A stretch of 64,000 nt of DNA from Edolisoma coerulescens. Lineage: Eukaryota; Chordata; Aves; Passeriformes; Campephagidae. Positions 1-13,400 of this stretch are shown here, piece by piece; positions within the stretch are counted from its first letter, which is position 1, and the number at the start of each line of letters is the position of its first letter. The stretch is taken from positions 1,950,629 through 2,014,628 of the forward strand of contig VWZW01002320.1 of assembly GCA_013397115.1 (NCBI GenBank), given 5' to 3'. The notes below the pieces were generated by a model, which saw only the letters and a program-made list of their open reading frames with translations, was not told where the DNA came from and searched no databases. A program made the position numbers and the translations under genes.

Positions 1-45
1 CGCCCCGCCGCGCGCCCGCCCGCCTCCAGCACCGCGGACAGCGGC
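1..45 (-). promoter_or_regulatory. CpG-rich edge, inferred GRIA2 promoter end
   Basis: The first 45 bases are almost pure G+C with many CpG dinucleotides and GC-box-like CCCCGCC and CCGCCC strings, in sharp contrast with the AT-rich DNA that follows. This is how the edge of a CpG-island promoter looks. No coding exon is visible. The identification is an inference from gene order: in mammals GRIA2 lies downstream of GLRB in the same orientation, and here GLRB also runs right to left, so a GRIA2 promoter is expected at about this distance to the left. The RE1 element at 25-45 supports a neuronal gene. It could instead be the promoter of an unannotated transcript on the plus strand. Confidence 0.55.
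25..45 (+). promoter_or_regulatory. RE1/NRSE element (REST binding site)
   Basis: These 21 bases match the classical RE1/NRSE consensus at 18 of 21 positions. Both half sites, CAGCACC and GGACAGCG, are intact with correct spacing; the mismatches are at consensus positions 2, 10 and 20. REST/NRSF binds such sites to silence neuronal genes in non-neuronal cells. The mammalian GRIA2 promoter is known to carry an RE1-like silencer close to its start sites, which fits the inferred neighbour. Occupancy cannot be shown from sequence. Confidence 0.75.
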
Positions 46-3000
46 CTCACTTTTGGGAGGTTCTTTATTTATTTGGCTGGTCATTTCTTTATTTATTTAT
101 TGTCACCCACCCGCCTCCCCCGGGATGGAGCCACCTCACAAACACACCTGAAAAGCAAATTTTTGGTTTTTGTTTTAGCTGCTGTACTCAAACCGTAGAA
201 GTTAATGTGCAGGAAGTGTTAAAGCTATTCTGATACTTCATTTTCATGCATAACGGGGATTTTTTTTTTCTTTCCAAGATGGGCTCCAGCTGTATTAGCT
301 AGACATGCTATTTACTGCAAGCTAAATTTAACATTTCTCAGTTTGGCACGAAGTCTGTTGCTGTGCACCACACACACACACACACACACATTTTATAGAA
401 GAAAAGGCAGTGTAGCATTCCTGTGACCATGACAATTAATTTGCTATTAAGTGATCATTTTCTGGCATATTTTTTTATTAATTTGTATTTAGTTAATGAT
501 GGGAAATATCCACACAGGAAAAGATACTGACTTTGCATTGCGTTTCCTTTCCCCCTTTTTTTCCTTTTTTTATTATTATCATTAAATTGTTTTAATTCTC
601 CTTTCCGGGAGGAGGGGGTTGAAGCTTCAGGTATTCAGATGTCAATATGAGTACATATCCTAAACACATAGGAAGTAGACAATTTGAAGCCCTTTACTCA
701 TCACTAAATCATGATGGGTTTTGTTTCATTTGAGTCATTTCACCAGGAAATTCTGCACAGGCTTTTCTGTCTGTAGTTGTCTCATCTACTCCCTCTCACC
801 CACAAAATGAGATGAGCCTGAAAAAGAGAGCAAGCTTTAACATCCTGAGCATAAAGCCCCTATGGGCTTATCTGAGTGGAATGGCAAGGTTTCTACAGCC
901 CATCCTCGCTTTCTCCCCCAGCCTGGTCTCTCCCAGAAGTCACGTTTTGCACTGCATGGTAAAACCTACTGCTGAATTCTGTGAAAGGGGCAGGCAGCAT
1001 CACTGTGACAATGAACAGATTAAGCTGTCAGGGGAAAGCTTGTGTTCAGGTAGCCCCCACTGCATTCTGGACAATGAGATGTACAGCCACTTGCTTTTAA
1101 TAAATACTTCCATGTAATATTGCCAGTCTTTAACAGAAGCGTAGATAAATTGTATGCTTTTTTTTTTTTCACCAAGATCTAAAACATCCCCTTATGTATA
1201 ACAAATGAGGGTAAAATGAAGAAAAGATCTCAGTTAGAAGATTGTATTTTAATATGTTATGATGAAACAAAAAATCATATTCTCCAATATACATTATAGC
1301 TGCATAATGAACTAAAATATAAAAAGGATTTGGGTGATGTAAAGCATAAAAATGAAATCTAGAAGAATCCTACTTTTTGAATGAGCTGTATTTACAGTAA
1401 TGGAAAGGATTTTAAACTGTTATTTGAGGCTTTGGGGTTTTTCTTTGTTGGTTTGGGTGTTTGGGGTTTTTTGTGTTATAGAGAATAGTGCTATTCCACA
1501 TAAGCATCAAGACCTTTGTCAGACACAGTAAAAATAATTCATGGAGATGCATGTTTTAGCTGCTTAGACAGCAAAATGTTATTTTATTGTTTATACTAAA
1601 GCATGGGTGGGTAAATGCTATACTAATTTTGGATCCCACTGTAGTGGGTGCTACGAAATGAGCAACCTTACCTGAGCCAAACAGTTAACAGATGAAGGTC
1701 CCGAGCCCAGTCTCTGTCATGACAGTGCCCTTGCTACGTCTTCCAAGATAAAGACCTACAGAATATAGTGTAGCAGATCGGTAAAATAAAAGTGATCTGA
1801 GTAAGAAGCTAATAACCACTATTTGTGGTGAATCAGTAACAGCTGCCATGGCAATCCCAGCTGATACCGCCCTGGCTGTTGATTTTCTAATGCATTTTTT
1901 TCCATTTCAGAATTGTGAGCATGTATCGGTGTACATCATGTCCAACATGTGCATGTGTATGTATGTGCATGTACCACTCCAAATTTGTACCATCATGTCA
2001 GAACATGTAGAAAAAAAAAGTCAAACTATGTGGCCATATTCCACTGTTAGTGTGCCAGGGACAAATAAAAGATTTCAACTGATACGAGTAAGTACAAAAG
2101 GACAGCATGGGCCAGTCAATCACCAAGGAAACAGTTTAATCAGAATTTAGTGACAGTGAAAAATGTCGATAATAATAAAAGAAAAGGCCTTCTTCAACTC
2201 TCTATTTTTTATAAAAATCTAATTGAAAAGATGCAAGTGGGCAAAGGAGAAAAAAGGAATTTATAGGTGATAGTAATTTATGACCATGTACTAAGAATAG
2301 ACATATTCATTAACACTGTGCATGAGAAAATCAGACTGCATTACTGGGAATCACATTCAATAGTTTTTGCTCCAGGGAAAAGAATCTTGCAAGAGGTAAG
2401 TAAGGATTGTATTCTTAAAAACAGAAGATTATATTCTTATATGCCGTCTTCTAAATCCATGAAAGGAGCTCATCTAAAAATGCATTAGTTCAGAATGTGA
2501 ACAAAGCATCAACAGAGAGACTGTTAATAATAAGCATCAATCACCTGTTGAAAGGAACATAGCAGTGTAATAATAATGAAAACAATGGCAGATGACAGAA
2601 GACCAGATATTGAATAATAAGATGTCAGACCCCTGAAAAGCTTAAGTGCCTAATCCCGATTCCATAGAATTCCAGGAGAGGTTTGCCATTTACTGCAAAG
2701 AATCATGGCTATACTTGATTTAACAATTTAATATTGTCTAATGGATATTCTGAATGTAAGGTAGAAGTTGGTGAGGAAGTTAAAAACAGCTGATATATAT
2801 GCTAATCAGAAGTAAAATTAATCAGGAATACATTTCCTCTGCAATTCATCCTGGCACAATCCTGGTTGAGACAGTGGCTGCAGTTCAACTAAACGTTCAT
2901 ATGTTTCATCAGTTGAATATGAGATGCAGAAAGAAACTTGGAAAAGACCAAAGAACTGGAAATTTTTGCCTTGTGCTCAGAAACATTTAGCGATCACTCC

Positions 3001-6000
3001 ATGTAATTATCAAAAAGATAGTTCAGGAATGGCTTGATGACATGGAGTACATGCTTCAGGGAAGTGACTTAGAAAATATAAAACATTTGAGGAGATGGAT
3101 GGAGTAAAAAACTCGGTTGTTGAATGCTGATATCCATCACATTCAGATTAGAATTGAATTTTAACTCTTGTTTTGCTGTTTTAGTAATGTGTCATTGACC
3201 ATGCAGTCATATACTGAGCTGTGTAATGAATTCCTGCAAAATGTTCAGCTAAAACTAGACTCTTTTCTAAATATCCTGGTCGAAAAAAGTTAAATTCTGA
3301 GAAGGCCCTTGGCAAGAACTCAGACTAAATGGTTACAGTGGACCTTCTGCCCTTTTATCCTATCAATCTTTGGGGTTTATATTCAGAATTATTTTCCATG
3401 TCCTCTTGATTATAAAAAAATCTTAAAATGTGCAGATTTAGTAGGATGCAAAAATTCAACCAGTGTATGAATCCTTTGATTCCATGGCTGATCAATAAAT
3501 GCTTCCCTTCAACAGAGATTATTGTCTTTGGATTTTTGAAATCTGCAGAACTTTTTCAAATACCAGTAAATGTAAATAAAGAGGAAACAGAAATGGAGGT
3601 TCCAAGTTCCAAATCTTTTTTGAAGTGCGTAGTCCCATATGTTCACTCTGGATCTCAAGAGTCTTTTTAAAAATAAAAAGTACGTCCTGATCTTCCATGC
3701 TCATTCTGCTTCCTGTTCTGATTAGCAAACACGTACTGTTCCCATTAACAGCACACACACCCGGGGAGGACACGCTCTAAGGAATAGCTTAGGCTGCCTT
3801 CTATTACGTGCTTTTGGTGACGGAAAAAGCAACCCTTCTGGTATAACTAATATAAAATAATTGGTAATAATCATACAGCTTTCACTTCCCTTTGCTCGGT
3901 AGTAGCTGTGACAGTGCAGTTTGTTACCAGATTAGCTAACTGTTATGAGAAATTTATAGCAATTTGGCATTTACTATTTTTATTTGAGCTACTTGTGTTC
4001 TTTCTATTTGCAAGAAATTTTATATTTATTTTGCCAATAAAATCACTTAAGTATATGCTAAATAAACCATGTGTGTGGAAAATCTGCTATAGATTACTTC
4101 AATTTTTTTCTGCTGAGATTACAGCAAATTACATTATTAAGCCCCTGGAAAAATATAAAAGGAACACTTTCAGATTAGACTATGCATGGTAAATCCCTGA
4201 TTCTTGTCTGGCAATGTCTTTCTTTTATTTCCAGTTGTATAAAAAACTTCCATTGCTTTGTCTCAGACCCAAGGGATACATTTCTTATTCCTGTTCTAAT
4301 TTTTCCCCTGCCTACCTGCTACTTCTCTTCTTTGCTTTCTCCTTTCTTGGCTGATTTCCATCTGGTTTTCCAATGCATTGCCATCAGAATCTCCTCTTCT
4401 CTATGGTTATTTTGATTTCACCCTCATATTTTACTCCCCATTCCCTCTGTGGAGCACAGCTAATTCAAATGTGTTGGATTGTTGCTTTAGACTATAATAG
4501 CCAGCCTTGATCCTCTCTGTTTTCATCTACCACCTCTTCCATCTGTTCCATGAGCAATGCCAGCCTTGACTCCAGTGTTGTTTTTTTATTCTTGTCATGT
4601 TCTTACTCCTTTTTTCATGCCAGTGTCTATATTTGAAGTATCAACTCTACACCCATTTTTCAGGTCAGTTCTTACTCATTGAAATTCCTCTTTAGCCTTG
4701 CACCTTTTCTGTCACCTGCGAGAAATGTATTGCTCGTTATTCAGAATGAAAAGCCCTTTGGAGATGATGAAGATATCAGATTTCATATACTGGTGGACTG
4801 TTCCCTGCTGAGGTATGGTACTCGTCAAATCCCCAGTCCTTGTCAAATCACCTCCCCACCTCGCTTACCTGCATTCACAAACAATACACTAAAACGTTAA
4901 AAGGCAAATACGAGCTGACAAGAATGTTATAGTCTGCTCTCTATTGACATATCTGGGGTACACTTTTAGTGTTACTCTCTAATTTCTACTCACTTGTGAC
5001 TTGGACTCTTTTTCTGTTAAAAATAGGTGTTTTTCCCCTCAGCAATCACAGCACTGTGTGGTAATCCCACATCTTCAGAATCCCAAGCAATAATACTGAG
5101 AAGCAGCTCTGGATCTACAGACATGGACACCCAAGACATAGAAACCCAAGGCTAGTACATGCCAGTGATGGTAAAACCTCTGTACATGCTTAGTCACATA
5201 TTCCTCTGCACTTAAATTTATTAGTATTGCAGGAAGTTGATTCTGTCATTGTAGTGAGTATGCAGAAGTAGTATTTTGAACAAGGACACTGGGCAAATAC
5301 CAGCCCATGGGAAATGGACTGTGTAATCATCATTCTTAGCATGGAGAAGACACGTTCTCAGTTTAATATTTCATCCATACATAAAAACTATTCATAACAT
5401 ATATTCCTTCTCCATTAACCTTAGAAACCTGGAGAAATCAGCTGATCTTTGTAAAATTTGAACCTGTTGCAAAGCTGATGAGCATCAGAGACTTGACTTC
5501 TTTTTGTATCCCAACAGGTAAAATTAGTTCATGAACACTGAACTCTTGCAGAGAATGGAAGTTCTCACAGTGGTTTTCCATGCTAATCAACACTATAATT
5601 TGCTTTATGACCTTGCACAGGATTCAGGACAGTGTTTGCATAAGCTTTGCAAAGATGCTTTCCCCCACAGCAGAAGTAACAGACAAACTCCTTAACCCAG
5701 GGAAGACAGCTTCTCATAACATTCCACACTGCAGGAGTGAATCTCTCCTTCTCATCTGGAGTTTCTGTATGATACTGTTCTCATCCTTTGCACAAGGCTT
5801 CGAGGCCAAGAGCTTTTTGAACAAGCAGGGAAGCTGCAATGACAACGCCAGTGCTAATCCTGCTTTTGGGCTGGGGACCAAGGCAGTCAGGGCCAAAGCA
5901 GGGGAGGGGGAGACAGCAGTGTGTCCCCTCCTTCCACCCCTTGAGCTGGGGAGCCCTGTGCCAGGCTGTTTGGTGGAACAATTTGGCCAGCTGTCAGCGT

Positions 6001-9000
6001 GGGGAGATGGATGATGGTTACAGGCTGCTTTGCTGCTCCCTTCACGATAAAAGGAAACAAAATCCACTGCAGTCACCAAGGCAGTAAATGAAAGCTCCAT
6101 TTTTCTTCTTCAATAGGGGTGTTTCCCTTTTGAGCCACACAGCAGTGTCAGAAGGCCTACAAGCATCAGGTTCCACTTGTCCCGACGCCGCTGGTCAGTC
6201 ACAACTGGTGTGCACTGAACTGGCAGTGTAAGAGGTTTTCATGTGTCCACACATGACTGAGCATTAGGGCCCAGGTTCATTTATTAGCACATTATGCTAA
6301 GCTGCATTTTTTATTCTTTTTTAAATTTATTTTGCTTTTAAAAGTGAAAAAACCTCACTAATATTTTTTAAAAAAAGATGTTTATGATAGGGATTTAATT
6401 TTAAGAAATGGTTATTTTATTGCAGTGCATTTTATTTAGATCAATTTAATAGTTTTATAATAGTTTATAATTTTGTCAGGGCTTCTGTCACTGGGAACAT
6501 AGACTAAAATTTAAGTTATAGTGAGTAAGAGTTAAAACACCTATCAGTCAAATGGTCCCTATTATGTTTTTCATTTAAGAAAAATAAAAAATGTATCAAT
6601 CACACAAAAAGCATCAAGCAAATGTTAAAATAATTTATTTTATGACACAAACAAGTAAGAGAAAAATTGTTACAGAAATCATACTATGGAGTTCAACCAC
6701 TTACCAACATTAAAAATAAATTAAGTTGTAGGAAAAGAATTGCCTGAGACAAGATAATAATTCCTTTCTTCAGGAAGTATCCAAAAGATAGAAATTTTTT
6801 GTTTTGTCCAATTACCCATTGCAGACATTTTACACTATGCTTTTAAAAACCACACAAAAAATAGGACATAAGATTAAAAGGACTTCTGTGAATTGAAACA
6901 TCCGCTCTCCTTATTATTATGATCTTTCCACAACAGAAATTTTTTTGGGTTCACCATTTACCTGTTTGACATCAATAATTTTTATTTTAAATTTTTTTTC
7001 TTTCAAGTAACAGACTGCTCAAGTTAGCATGGAAATGTACAGAGTTGTGCTCAACAGAAGTTTATTTTTAGTTCTGAAAAACTGCTTCAGTTGTTCAGTC
7101 CCAGAACTAGTTCACAGCACAGATATTTTTACTTTTACCTCTGCATTGGCATATCTTCCCAGAGATTAGTCGTGATAATGTGCTGTTAATGGCAATTCCC
7201 CAATTTACAATGGGGAAAAACAACCAAGCCAGAAACATGAGTGAAAACCAAACAATTCTTCTGAGGCACTTAATTTCATACTTTGGACTAGAAATACATC
7301 TACTTATAGTAAATAGGCAGAAAACAACACTACAACACTCTTCTAACTGCACAATTGCATTAAATATAGGGTTTAATAGATGAGCTTATGGCAGAAAGGT
7401 TTCTGCTTATAGAATTTGTGGCATTAAAGACAACCTAAAAGGTGCTTGCTTGTCTTTACTGGAACTTCATTTGTGTTGCACTGTTATCTTACACATATTA
7501 AGTGTTAGGCATTATTGTGGTCTCTGGAGCTGCCATTTCAGCTAAGACTGACCTTGCTCCTTGCTAATTGTGTTGCCCTTAATAAGATGTACACATGTAA
7601 CTGGGTTCTAAACAACTCTAAATGTCTGGCTTCCTTTCACTATGGGGGCACATACACAGTGCAATGAATGAAGGAATGCATGAAGGGCTCCAAAAGAAAG
7701 AGATGAGCTGGCAGGGTCTCAAGGGCAGTTCAAAAATGGTAGTTAATGATAAGAACCTAACCTCAAACTTGGAAACGTCACTGTCGTAAGTCTAAACAAG
7801 CTGCAAAGGAAAACACAGAGAGATGATTTATGCCACAGCTAGGAATATATGGGACAATGACAGGGATACATCCTCTCTCCCAAATTCTGGCTGTACCTGA
7901 CCTGTCAGTACCAGTTGTGGTACTGTGAAATGCCTTTCTGTTAAATCAAGCAGATCTTCTGATGTGATCTAATGAATTCACTTTCTATAACTAAAACGAT
8001 AAAAATGCCTTTGCTGATGGTATCTGATGGAAATAAGAGCACTGAAAGGCATTTTCTGCAGGAGAACCCTCACCGACATTTGCCTTTATTCTGCTGGGCT
8101 CCCTGTGTTTTTAGTGGCACTGATAAAACAGGACCTTAATTTTAGAGGTTGGTCAGCTGTAGCAAATAAACATCAAAGGCAATGAAATGAGTTTACACAA
8201 AACACACAAGGCCTTCTTTAGAAAAAGCTAGGGAAACATAAAGAGATCAGAAACCTCTCTCCTCAAACATGTATCCAGAATCATCCAGTTCTTACCGATG
8301 TTTTCATACTAGAATGGTAGCAATAGTTCAGATTTTCTTCACAGCAAGAAGTGTTCAGTTATTTGAGGCAGTTAAGAAAAATCGCAGATCACACCAGCAC
8401 TCCAAGCACTACTGCTGAACAAGATAGTAGATTGCAATATTGCTTCTTTGCTTGCTTCTTGCAGCACTGCACATAACAAAGTCTGTAGAAAAAATGTTAT
8501 GCTTCAGAATGGAATTTTCTCCATTCATCATCTGATTATTTTATAATTTTATTAATTATAGCTCATCTCAATTCAGTGCCTCATTAGATGAACAGACAAT
8601 TTGGTGTTATTGACAAACGATTGTGTGATACATATGAATAATCAATTACAGTAATATCCCATGAAATGACAGCGAAGTTAAATGGATTGAAAACACCAGC
8701 CTTCATGGGCTCCTGCAATCTTTTCCTTTTTAATGTCAACCATGAAAGACAACCCAGCAACAAGCAATCTATGAGTCAGAGAGACATGTGGTACACACTT
8801 TTAACTTCCTGTGTATAAACCAGTCCTCAGGTGATTCTATCTACACTGCTTTTGGATTACATCCTTTAAATGACAGATAGTATTGCCTGACAGGAACTTC
8901 TCATCTCAAGGATTTATCTAACAAGCCCTGAGAAATATATCCATATTTTACTGTATCCCTTTTATTAATTCATTTACTGGTAATTCACTTAATATACCTA

Positions 9001-9149
9001 TTAATTACCCTTGATCATTACGAGAATTGGTGAGCTAAAAAAATATTGGATACCAACTAATCACACTTTTTCTTTGAAGAAAAGTACTTATTGTACATTC
9101 TATGTGACAACATTTGCTTTGAATTTGTAATTGAAGGAGCTACTCCAGT
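46..9149. other. Intergenic DNA, no gene seen
   Basis: About 9 kb of mostly AT-rich sequence between the inferred GRIA2 promoter and the CR1 element. I see a (CA)11 repeat at 369-390, several short T or A runs (for example around 1159-1170) and a somewhat GC-richer patch at about 5840-6010. Open frames here are short, overlap each other on both strands and show no recognisable domain, so none is called. Distal regulatory elements of GRIA2 could lie here, but nothing in the sequence alone identifies them. Confidence 0.6.
369..390. repeat. (CA)11 microsatellite
   Basis: Eleven uninterrupted CA units. On the minus strand, the orientation of the inferred GRIA2 gene, this reads as a GT repeat about 320 bp upstream of the RE1 site. 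Confidence 0.95.
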
Positions 9150-10457
9150 ATGTGACTTCAGTGCCTGTTAAAATCCCAGAAAAGATTATTTTGGGAAGTA
9201 TTGAAAAACATCTGTAGGACAAGGCAGTCATCGGTCACAGCCAGAACGGCTTCATGATGGGGAAGTCTTGCTTGTCAAACCTGATTTCCTTCTACAACAG
9301 GGTAACCCACCTAGCTGATGAAGGGAAGCCAGTTGATGTAATCTTTTTGGACTTCAACAAAGGTTTTGATACTGTGTGTCACAGGATCCTTCTGGAGGAA
9401 ACATCCAGCACTCAGATGGATAAACACATCATATGATGGCTGAGCAACTGGCTCATGGGTCAGGCACAAAGGGTTACAGTGAGTGGGGTGATATCAGGCT
9501 GGTAGCCTGTCAGTAGTGGGGTTCTGCAGGGCTCCATCCTAAGCTCTGTTCTCTTGAACATCTTAATTAACAACTTGGATATAGGACTTGAAGAAATACT
9601 AAGTAAGTTTGTTGAGGACACTAAACTGGGAGGAGCTGTTTACTTCCTTGAGGACAGAGAGGCCCTGCACAGAGACCGTGAAAAACTATAGAGATGGACA
9701 ATCACCAGCTGTATGAAATTAAACAAGGGCAAGTGCTGGATTCTGCACCTGGGATGGGGCAACCCTGGTTGTGTGTGTAAATGAGAATGAGAGGCTGGAG
9801 AGAAGCGCTGCAGAAAGGGAGCTTGGGGTCCTGGTCCATGGCAAGTTGAACGTGAGTCAGCAGGGCCCTGGCAGCCAGGAGGGCCAAGCGTGCCCTGGGG
9901 GGCATCAGGCCCAGCATCGCCAGCCGGGCAAGGGAGGGGATTGTCCCGCTCTGCTCTGCGCTGGGGCGGCCTCACCTCGAGTGCTGGGGGCTCCACAATA
10001 TAAAAAAGACATTATTAGAGAGTGTCCAAAGAGGATGGTGAAGGCTCTGGAGGGGAAGCTGTGTGAGGAGCAGCTGAGGTCACTAGGTGTGTTCAACCTG
10101 GAGGAGACTGAGGGGAGACATCATTGCAGTTATGACTTCCTCATGAGGGGAGGAGCAGGGGCAGCCACTGATCTCCTCTTGTCTTGGTGACCAGTGACAG
10201 GACTCAGGGAACGGCCTGAAGCTGTGTCAGGGGAGGTTTAGGTTGGTTATTAGGAAAAGGTTCTTCACCCAGAGGGTGGCTGGCACTGGAACAGGCTCCC
10301 CAGGGAAGAGGCCAGCACCAAGCCTGACTGAGTTCAGGAAGAATCTGGACAATGCCCTCAGGGCACATGGTGAGGCTCTTGTGCAGGGCCAATAGTTGGA
10401 CTTGATGATTCAGATGGGTCCCTTCCAACTCAGAATATTCTGTGATTCTGTCATGAT
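9150..10457 (+). mobile_element. CR1 LINE, 5'-truncated and decayed
   Basis: A non-LTR retrotransposon copy in plus orientation. It opens inside the reverse-transcriptase region. A frame at 9254-9436 reads KSCLSNLISFYNRVTHL followed by VIFLDFNKGFDTV, the CR1 version of RT motif A with the catalytic Asp. GVLQGSILS near 9518-9545 is the next RT block. After that the frame is broken by stops and shifts, and the YADD-like block is degraded. The 3' end has the CR1 signature: a GGACTTGATGATTC-like stretch, GGTCCCTTCCAACTC and the terminal ATTCTGTGATTCTGT repeat at about 10437-10453. It is an old, inactive copy. The 5' boundary is approximate. Confidence 0.93.
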
Positions 10458-13400
10458 TTAATATCCCATGGCCCACATAGCTCACTCTGTGCCATGGCAG
10501 GGGATGATTTATTTTACAGGGAACTGGAAAAATACATGGTTTGATATGCATGCACTTTGCAAATACTTGCCAAACAAAATAATATTAATAATGGAAGGAG
10601 AAAATACTGGTAATTTATTAAATCCTGACACACCATTTTCAAGAAGGTTTAGTCCTAGGAATGCCATTATATTAAATATAGATATTGATGCATATGCATA
10701 TTAAATTACAAATGGATAAATGTATCATTTTAAAAGCTACCACTTCTTCCTTTGTTTCTCTGCAGAGTCTTCTGGGGAATTTGCATCCAAGTAAGGAACT
10801 GTGAGGTTATTTTAAGAATCTTTTTTAGATATGAGAAATCAGAAGTATTAAAGGAAAGAATGCATGCATGCACACAGTGGATTTGATTCTCCTCTGACAA
10901 TAAATCAGAAAGAACTACAGTGGAAAGCCAATGTAGACGAGGGGGAAGATCAGGCACTTGAAATCAGTCAGACGACTTCCAAAAAACGTTAAGACTGGGA
11001 GAAGACAAATAGACATATCACTATTTTATGCCACTGAATCTATGATTAATAATGACTTAAATATTTTTTATTACAACTTGTGTGCATTACAGTAGTGCCT
11101 TAAGGCATTGTACAACATATAGCAAGATAGTATTTTTTGCCCCAGCAACATCCAATCTAAAAAAAAGGGCCTTGGCACAACAGAAAGCCACCTTATTGTC
11201 CTCTGTCACCTGGTGCAGAGGAATGTAAGAAAATAGATGAAATAATCTGCCAAACTTGCACTGGAGACCTGGGGAAGGGACACTTGGCTCTACTTACTGG
11301 GTGTTGTGTTTAGCTACAGAGCATCACTTACATGCGATGTTCAGACTTGGGCTGTGCCCAGAGCTGTGCCCCCAGCCGGGCCTGTGTGCACTCAGCCAAC
11401 AGCAGCCAACTGCTGCTTGCTCAGAGAAGAAATAATCCCACTGATTGGATTCTTGCAGCAGGAACTGGCAGAAAGACCATATTAAAGGAGAGCGTGATGG
11501 CTGTGTGCAGATATGAGGTCAATATGGACAAGACTATCTGGTCTATTTTATAAGGGTTTGGTTCTTATTTTCATCTGAGAAATGAAAACTGTTGCAAGAT
11601 TCAATGTTGTCCTGTCTTTTAAGGCTGGAATCTCCTTTCAGACAAAATAATTTATTTCAATTGTCAGAGCTCATCAGACTCTCAGCGAGAGTCTTGCATA
11701 AATGGGTTTATTCCTGGCTGTTTCATTTGCACACTCCATGAAATTTTTTTCTACCTATTTAATTTCATCAAAACTTTCTTCACAGACACTAGCAAACTTG
11801 CTGCAAGGGCACTGTAATGTAAAATACACTATCTCTTCCTTATATTCCTGTGGGGAAAAAATAGGGTAAACCACAGTATATTTTAATAATTAGTATGCTT
11901 AGAAAAATATCCATTTTAAAATGCTGTTCCTGAAATAGGAAGAATATGGAGGCATATGACAAATAAAGCAATAAAGCCATGCTTATGGGCACAGATAATA
12001 AAGTGCTGCCAGCTTGGATATGCACTTGCTGTTTAAAATCTCCCATGGTAAAATTTGTAACACTGGTATTCTACAGTAGTGGTGTAAAATACTCCCAAGA
12101 ATTTGCAGTGCCTGGGAATATTACTATGGCATCAGTGCTGTTATTTTTCTCAAGAAAGTGCCTCTCTGTTGCAAGAAAACTCATTAAGTGTTGGATGTGA
12201 TGAACATGTTATTGCAACGGCACAGGGTTTGGGAAACGCAGCTGTGTTTTCCTCTGGCTAATTTGCTTTGAATGCAGCTGTACAGGGCAGGTCCTATGCA
12301 GGGAGGAGTCTTGTCCTTGTCCAGCCTTCTGTGGGGCAGCCAAAATGACTTCAGCTGCAGCACATCCTACAAAAGCTCCTTGGCTTAAAGACCACAGCAA
12401 GGCAAGAGCTTTAAGTCCAGAGAAAACAAACAAGGTTGCTGTGAACCTCCCCTGCCATCATGCACATTTGGTTTTATTCATGTAAGAATTATGTATTTAA
12501 GAAGTTTTCACCTTGGGAAAACAACTAGAAAACATGAAGAATTACTAAATAAAGCCTAAAGTTTAATGCCACAAAGTAGATGATATCTCATGGTGGATGC
12601 TGTATATCATTCGTATTTGCTTGAAAAAAGATTGCTTCTGTAATAGCCTAGTCCTGAAGCACATCCAGAAGGGGAATGGAAGCAGGGCTGCCTCAGAAGC
12701 TGACACAATCAGACAAATATTTTAAAAAGCCTACAAAGATTTTACGCCCTCCAGTAGGCCGAGGCTAAACAGAAGTTGTCAGAAGCGGGAGCAGGTACCA
12801 AGACAGGCTTTGTCAAAAGCAGAAGCTGATGCTGGAGTGGTACTGGTCAGAACCATTATTCTTTACAGTCAGTTCCTGTCAGTATTACGCCTTTGAAATA
12901 GCCAGTCTCCAAATTAATGTTTTCCAGTGAGCTGGCCTTTGAGAGTCAAAGAAACAAACAAATTAATCTGGAAGAACAAGCCTGCCTGAGACACTGATAA
13001 ATCTGTTATGACAATGCAAGGCTTATTAAACACTGAGAAACATTATTTCCTTAGTCTCTGGGTCAGATGAAAGTTTTAAGGTTAATAGAGGAAATCAACA
13101 TTTTAAAAAATGTCACATGGACTACCTTTTTTTGTATTCTGCTTTTCATAAGAAATTTATAAACGTAGCCCAAAAAATGTAATGCATGTAGTGAAATTTT
13201 ATCTAAATATCAGGATACTTTGAGTTATAGGGACATAACTGAAATGGCATAACACACATGACATTAAAATCAAAGAAAAAAAGAAGGTCCCAGGTCTTCT
13301 CATATATTACCATTCATGTATTCTTGAACATCAGCACTGGCTTGCCTTCATGAACTCTGATAGAGTCACACACACGATCTTTGCTCTGACTGGGCAGAGA

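Noticed and set aside
5580..6100. Overlapping 144- and 128-codon frames on opposite strands
   Set aside because: They are mutually exclusive shadows in a GC-richer patch with few stop codons; no domain or conservation evidence.
10861..10875. ATGCATGCATGC short alternating purine-pyrimidine tract
   Set aside because: Too short and too common in AT-rich vertebrate DNA to be meaningful.
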